Assembly (NCBI GenBank): GCA_030829155.1
Contig: JAURBD010000062.1
Coordinates: 1-9,426 of the forward strand
Source of the DNA: Flavobacteriaceae bacterium
Lineage (GTDB): Bacteria; Bacteroidota; Bacteroidia; Flavobacteriales; Flavobacteriaceae
Length of the DNA stretch: 9,426 bases
Reading direction: 5' to 3'
Of this stretch, positions 6,738 through 9,426 are shown one piece after another. Numbering within the stretch: the stretch's first letter is position 1; the number at the start of each line of letters is the position of its first letter. The notes under the pieces are model-generated. The model ran no database searches and was not told the origin of the DNA. It worked only from the letters and a program-made list of their open reading frames with translations. The position numbers and the translations under genes were made by a program.

Positions 6738-8066
6738 ATGTTTGATAGTTTAAGTGGTAAGTTAGATAAAGCCTTCCAGGTTCTCAAGGGACATGGGAAG
6801 ATTACTGAAATTAATGTTGCTGAAACTCTAAAAGAGGTAAGACGAGCATTGTTGGATGCAGATGTAAACTTCAAAATCGCTAAAGAATTTACCAATCGAA
6901 TAAAAGACAAAGCACTTGGACAAGATGTATTGACTACTCTTAATCCAAGTCAGCTTTTGGTTAAGATTGTAAAAGATGAGCTTACCGACCTTATGGGGAG
7001 GGAGGTTGTAGGAGTAAATTTATCTTCTAAACCCAGTGTAATTTTGATGTCAGGTCTTCAGGGTTCTGGTAAAACAACTTTTTCTGGTAAACTGGCATTG
7101 CATCTCAAAAATAAAAAGAGTAAAAACCCACTTTTAATAGCCTGCGATGTATACAGGCCTGCTGCTATTGATCAGCTAACTGTTGTAGCAGAACAAGTTG
7201 GAGCTGCAATATTTAAAAATTTAGAAGAAAAGAACCCTGTTAAAATTGCATTGGACGGAATTGCTTTTGCAAAAGCTAACAAACACGACTTAGTAATTGT
7301 CGATACTGCTGGACGCCTGGCAGTAGATGAGGTTTTGATGAAAGAGATTTCGGAAATTCATAAAGCAGTTAAGCCTGACGAAACCTTGTTTGTTGTTGAT
7401 TCTATGACGGGTCAAGATGCCGTAAATACTGCTAAAGCCTTTCATGATGTTCTGAGTTTTGATGGAGTAGTCTTAACAAAACTAGATGGGGATACTCGTG
7501 GAGGAGCTGCTTTGTCCATCAAAACAGTTGTTCAAAAACCTATCAAGTACATCGGTACGGGTGAAAAAATGGAAGCTTTGGACGTATTCTATCCCGATCG
7601 TATGGCAGATCGAATTCTAGGTATGGGAGATGTAGTTTCCTTAGTTGAGCGAGCTCAAGAGCAGTTTGATCATGAAGAAGCTCGAAAAATAAACAAGAAA
7701 ATTGCAAAAAATCAATTCGGTTTCGATGACTTTTTGTCACAAATACAGCAGGTTAAGAAAATGGGAAATATGAAAGATCTCATGGGGATGATTCCGGGAG
7801 TTGGAAAAGCAATTAAAGATGTTGATATTGATGATGATGCTTTTAAGTATATTGAAGCAATAATTGGTTCTATGACACCCAACGAACGATCAAATCCCGA
7901 GCTTTTGAATTTAAATCGTAAAAAAAGAATTGCCACAGGTGCTGGACGTGACCTAAAAGAGGTGAATCAGATGGTCAAACAATTTCATCAAATGAGCAAG
8001 ATGATGAAGATGATGCAAGGGGGTAAGGGAAAACAAATGATGCAAATGTTTCAAGGTTTAAGATAA
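6738..8066 (+). CDS. ffh: Signal recognition particle GTPase, Ffh (SRP54)
   Basis: The protein subunit of the signal recognition particle. It binds signal sequences of membrane and secreted proteins emerging from the ribosome and, with FtsY, docks them at the Sec translocon. The 442-aa length is normal. The N-domain helical bundle covers about residues 1-90 (including RRALLDADV, 36-44). The G domain holds the P-loop GLQGSGKT (106-113), DTAGR (189-193), TKLD (247-250) and the closing GTGE (273-276). The M domain (about 320-442) carries the FLSQIQQVKKMG and MIPGVGK segments, the RNA-binding helix with RKKRIATGAG (394-403), and a methionine-rich end (MSKMMKMMQ, 419-427) that forms the signal-binding groove. 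The ATG at 6738 begins the standard MFDSLS N-terminus. folD follows after only 4 bases, indicating co-transcription. The SRP RNA gene was not found here. Confidence 0.98.
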   Translation: MFDSLSGKLDKAFQVLKGHGKITEINVAETLKEVRRALLDADVNFKIAKEFTNRIKDKALGQDVLTTLNPSQLLVKIVKDELTDLMGREVVGVNLSSKPSVILMSGLQGSGKTTFSGKLALHLKNKKSKNPLLIACDVYRPAAIDQLTVVAEQVGAAIFKNLEEKNPVKIALDGIAFAKANKHDLVIVDTAGRLAVDEVLMKEISEIHKAVKPDETLFVVDSMTGQDAVNTAKAFHDVLSFDGVVLTKLDGDTRGGAALSIKTVVQKPIKYIGTGEKMEALDVFYPDRMADRILGMGDVVSLVERAQEQFDHEEARKINKKIAKNQFGFDDFLSQIQQVKKMGNMKDLMGMIPGVGKAIKDVDIDDDAFKYIEAIIGSMTPNERSNPELLNLNRKKRIATGAGRDLKEVNQMVKQFHQMSKMMKMMQGGKGKQMMQMFQGLR

Positions 8067-8070
8067 AATA

Positions 8071-8949
8071 ATGAAATTACTAGACGGAAAGAAGACTTCC
8101 ACAGAAATCAAAGAGGAAATTAAGTTAAAAGTTACGGCTATGAAAACTGCTGGTGAATGTGTTCCTCATCTAGCGGCTGTTTTGGTAGGAGATGATGGTG
8201 CTAGTCTAACCTATGTAGGTAGTAAAGTTCGTTCATGTGAATATGTTGGTTTTGAATCAACACTAATTCGTTTGGAGGAGAACATTACCGAAGAGGCATT
8301 ACTTCTAAAAATAGATGAATTAAACCGAAATGAAAACATCGATGGATATATCGTTCAGTTACCTTTACCCAAACACATAAACGAAGAACAAGTTTTACTA
8401 GCTATAGATCCTAAAAAAGACGTTGATGGTTTTCATCCGGTAAACTTTGGCCGTATGACTTTGGATTTACAAGCTTTTATTCCTGCTACACCTTTTGGAA
8501 TCATGCAATTATTGGAGCGTTATGAAGTACCTACATCGGGCAAGCATTGTTTGGTTGTTGGTAGAAGTCACATTGTTGGACGTCCAATAAGTATTTTGAT
8601 GAGTCAAAAAGGTCCTGCAGGTGATGCAACGGTGACCTTAGCTCATAGTCGAACCCTGAATCTTAAAAGCCTAACCAAACAGGCTGACATTGTTGTTATG
8701 GCACTTGGAATTCCAGAATTCTTAACCGCTGACATGGTTAAAGAAGGAGTTACTGTTATTGATGTCGGAATTACACGAGTAGTTGATAAAAGTCATCCTA
8801 AAGGTTATGTTATCAAAGGAGATGTTGCTTTTGATGAAGTAGCCGCAAAAGCAAATTATATCACCCCTGTTCCTGGAGGGGTTGGTCCTATGACTATTGC
8901 TATGTTGTTGCAGAATACATTATTGGCTAAACAGTGGAATCAAGCTTAG
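8071..8949 (+). CDS. folD: Bifunctional methylenetetrahydrofolate dehydrogenase / methenyl-THF cyclohydrolase
   Basis: Interconverts 5,10-methylene-THF and 10-formyl-THF in two steps, using NADP(H), feeding purine synthesis and initiator formyl-Met-tRNA; cytoplasmic homodimer. At 292 aa it is full length. The catalytic segment LTYVGSKVRSCEYVG (46-60) supplies Y48 and K52. Further family signatures are GYIVQLPLPKHI (92-103), KKDVDGFHP (115-123, with D119 matching the active-site Asp of the E. coli enzyme), the dinucleotide-binding VVGRSHIVGRPI (162-173) and the C-terminal PVPGGVGPMTIAML (266-279). The ATG lies 4 bases after the ffh stop, so translation is probably coupled within an ffh-folD transcript. 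Its last 23 bases overlap the 3' end of the convergent minus-strand membrane gene. Confidence 0.97.
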   Translation: MKLLDGKKTSTEIKEEIKLKVTAMKTAGECVPHLAAVLVGDDGASLTYVGSKVRSCEYVGFESTLIRLEENITEEALLLKIDELNRNENIDGYIVQLPLPKHINEEQVLLAIDPKKDVDGFHPVNFGRMTLDLQAFIPATPFGIMQLLERYEVPTSGKHCLVVGRSHIVGRPISILMSQKGPAGDATVTLAHSRTLNLKSLTKQADIVVMALGIPEFLTADMVKEGVTVIDVGITRVVDKSHPKGYVIKGDVAFDEVAAKANYITPVPGGVGPMTIAMLLQNTLLAKQWNQA

Positions 8950-9418
8950 GATTTTCCATTGCATTGAAAATTTGTAGAATCAACAAAGCAAAACCAACTC
9001 CCGTTAAAATAAGGATAATATTCAAAAAACCTTCCGCCGAAAATGAGAGTCGGATCAAAATAGTTGCTATAATAAAACCTGTATTTCTAATTAATTTACT
9101 GTATTCTTCGGTGTAGCGAAAAGAGATTAAAAGTATAACTACATCGGTCAAAATTAGGAGTGTAAAAAACTGATTAAAAAACACACTATCAACATTATAT
9201 ACTAGCTCGTTGAAGTAAAAATCTATAATCCAGTTTATGAGAGAATGAAAAGACATAACTACGAGTAATACAAGTAAAACAAGGCTTACTATTTTTTTGG
9301 AAGTAATAAAATTTAATAGTTTAGGATCTTCAACAGCTCGTTTGGAAAGTCTTCTTTTTCCAACACTAAACCAATAAATTAGTAAGAAAAGAATTAAAAA
9401 ACCTATAAGATCGACCAT
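8927..9418 (-). CDS. Uncharacterised multi-spanning membrane protein, 5' end uncertain
   Basis: Inner-membrane protein with roughly four to five hydrophobic helices (in numbering from the ATG at 9418, about 3-19, 42-62, 81-101, 112-127 and 132-152). A basic loop KRRLSKR (21-27) follows the first helix, placing that side in the cytoplasm by the positive-inside rule. No catalytic motif or named family is recognised. The visible frame runs unbroken to the window edge: upstream of the ATG it reads TTG, then GAA, then TG with the first base missing, so the real start may be just outside, for example if the missing base were A. The C-terminus (PKLDSTV and TAG) overlaps the folD end by 23 bp. The hydrophobic pattern and lack of stops support a real gene rather than a shadow; function is unknown. 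Confidence 0.72.
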   Translation of the reverse strand: MVDLIGFLILFLLIYWFSVGKRRLSKRAVEDPKLLNFITSKKIVSLVLLVLLVVMSFHSLINWIIDFYFNELVYNVDSVFFNQFFTLLILTDVVILLISFRYTEEYSKLIRNTGFIIATILIRLSFSAEGFLNIILILTGVGFALLILQIFNAMENPKLDSTV

Positions 9419-9426
9419 CAATTCCA

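Noticed and set aside
7543..7936. Minus-strand open frames inside ffh
   Set aside because: They are shadows of a complete, highly conserved GTPase gene.
1..9426. CRISPR arrays, insertion sequences, tRNA or rRNA genes, phage or defence genes
   Set aside because: No regularly spaced repeats, transposase motifs, cloverleaf or rRNA sequence were seen on either strand.

Overview
This is an AT-rich window with short gaps between genes, weak ribosome-binding sites and Bacteroidetes-like promoter elements. Protein sequences and gene content point to a marine flavobacterium (Bacteroidota) that uses a light-driven proton pump. The assignment rests on recognising the proteins, not on a database search. 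The window holds nine protein-coding genes. The first is cut by the left edge and the last may be cut by the right edge. I see no RNA genes, mobile elements or CRISPR arrays, and no stretch over 300 bases lacks a gene.

Layout: gltA (citrate synthase, +, missing its N-terminus) converges on a two-gene minus-strand unit: an uncharacterised 141-aa protein followed by an atypical SDR/DUF2867 oxidoreductase-like protein. argS (arginyl-tRNA synthetase, +) is divergent from that unit. It converges on a proteorhodopsin gene (-), and one strong hairpin between them can terminate from both sides. Proteorhodopsin is divergent from blh (beta-carotene 15,15'-dioxygenase, +). Then come ffh (SRP GTPase, +) and folD (methylene-THF dehydrogenase/cyclohydrolase, +), probably co-transcribed. 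folD overlaps, tail to tail, a minus-strand multi-spanning membrane protein of unknown function.

The functional core is the proteorhodopsin/blh pair. Blh cleaves beta-carotene to two retinals, and the opsin binds one retinal as its proton-pumping chromophore. The opsin has the D/T/E proton-pump triad (D88, T92, E99), a green-tuning Met (M96), the Schiff-base Lys (K226), and a Gly (G145) where some rhodopsins have a fenestration that admits an antenna carotenoid. The pair sits among housekeeping genes and shares a 101-bp divergent intergenic region containing a perfect 6-bp-arm inverted repeat. The known part is a standard phototrophy pair. The less explained parts are the possible carotenoid antenna site, the shared regulatory region, a Ser at the second position of the Blh HxxxH metal motif, and the uncharacterised 141-aa/DUF2867 pair. 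I found no clear evidence of a wholly new system.
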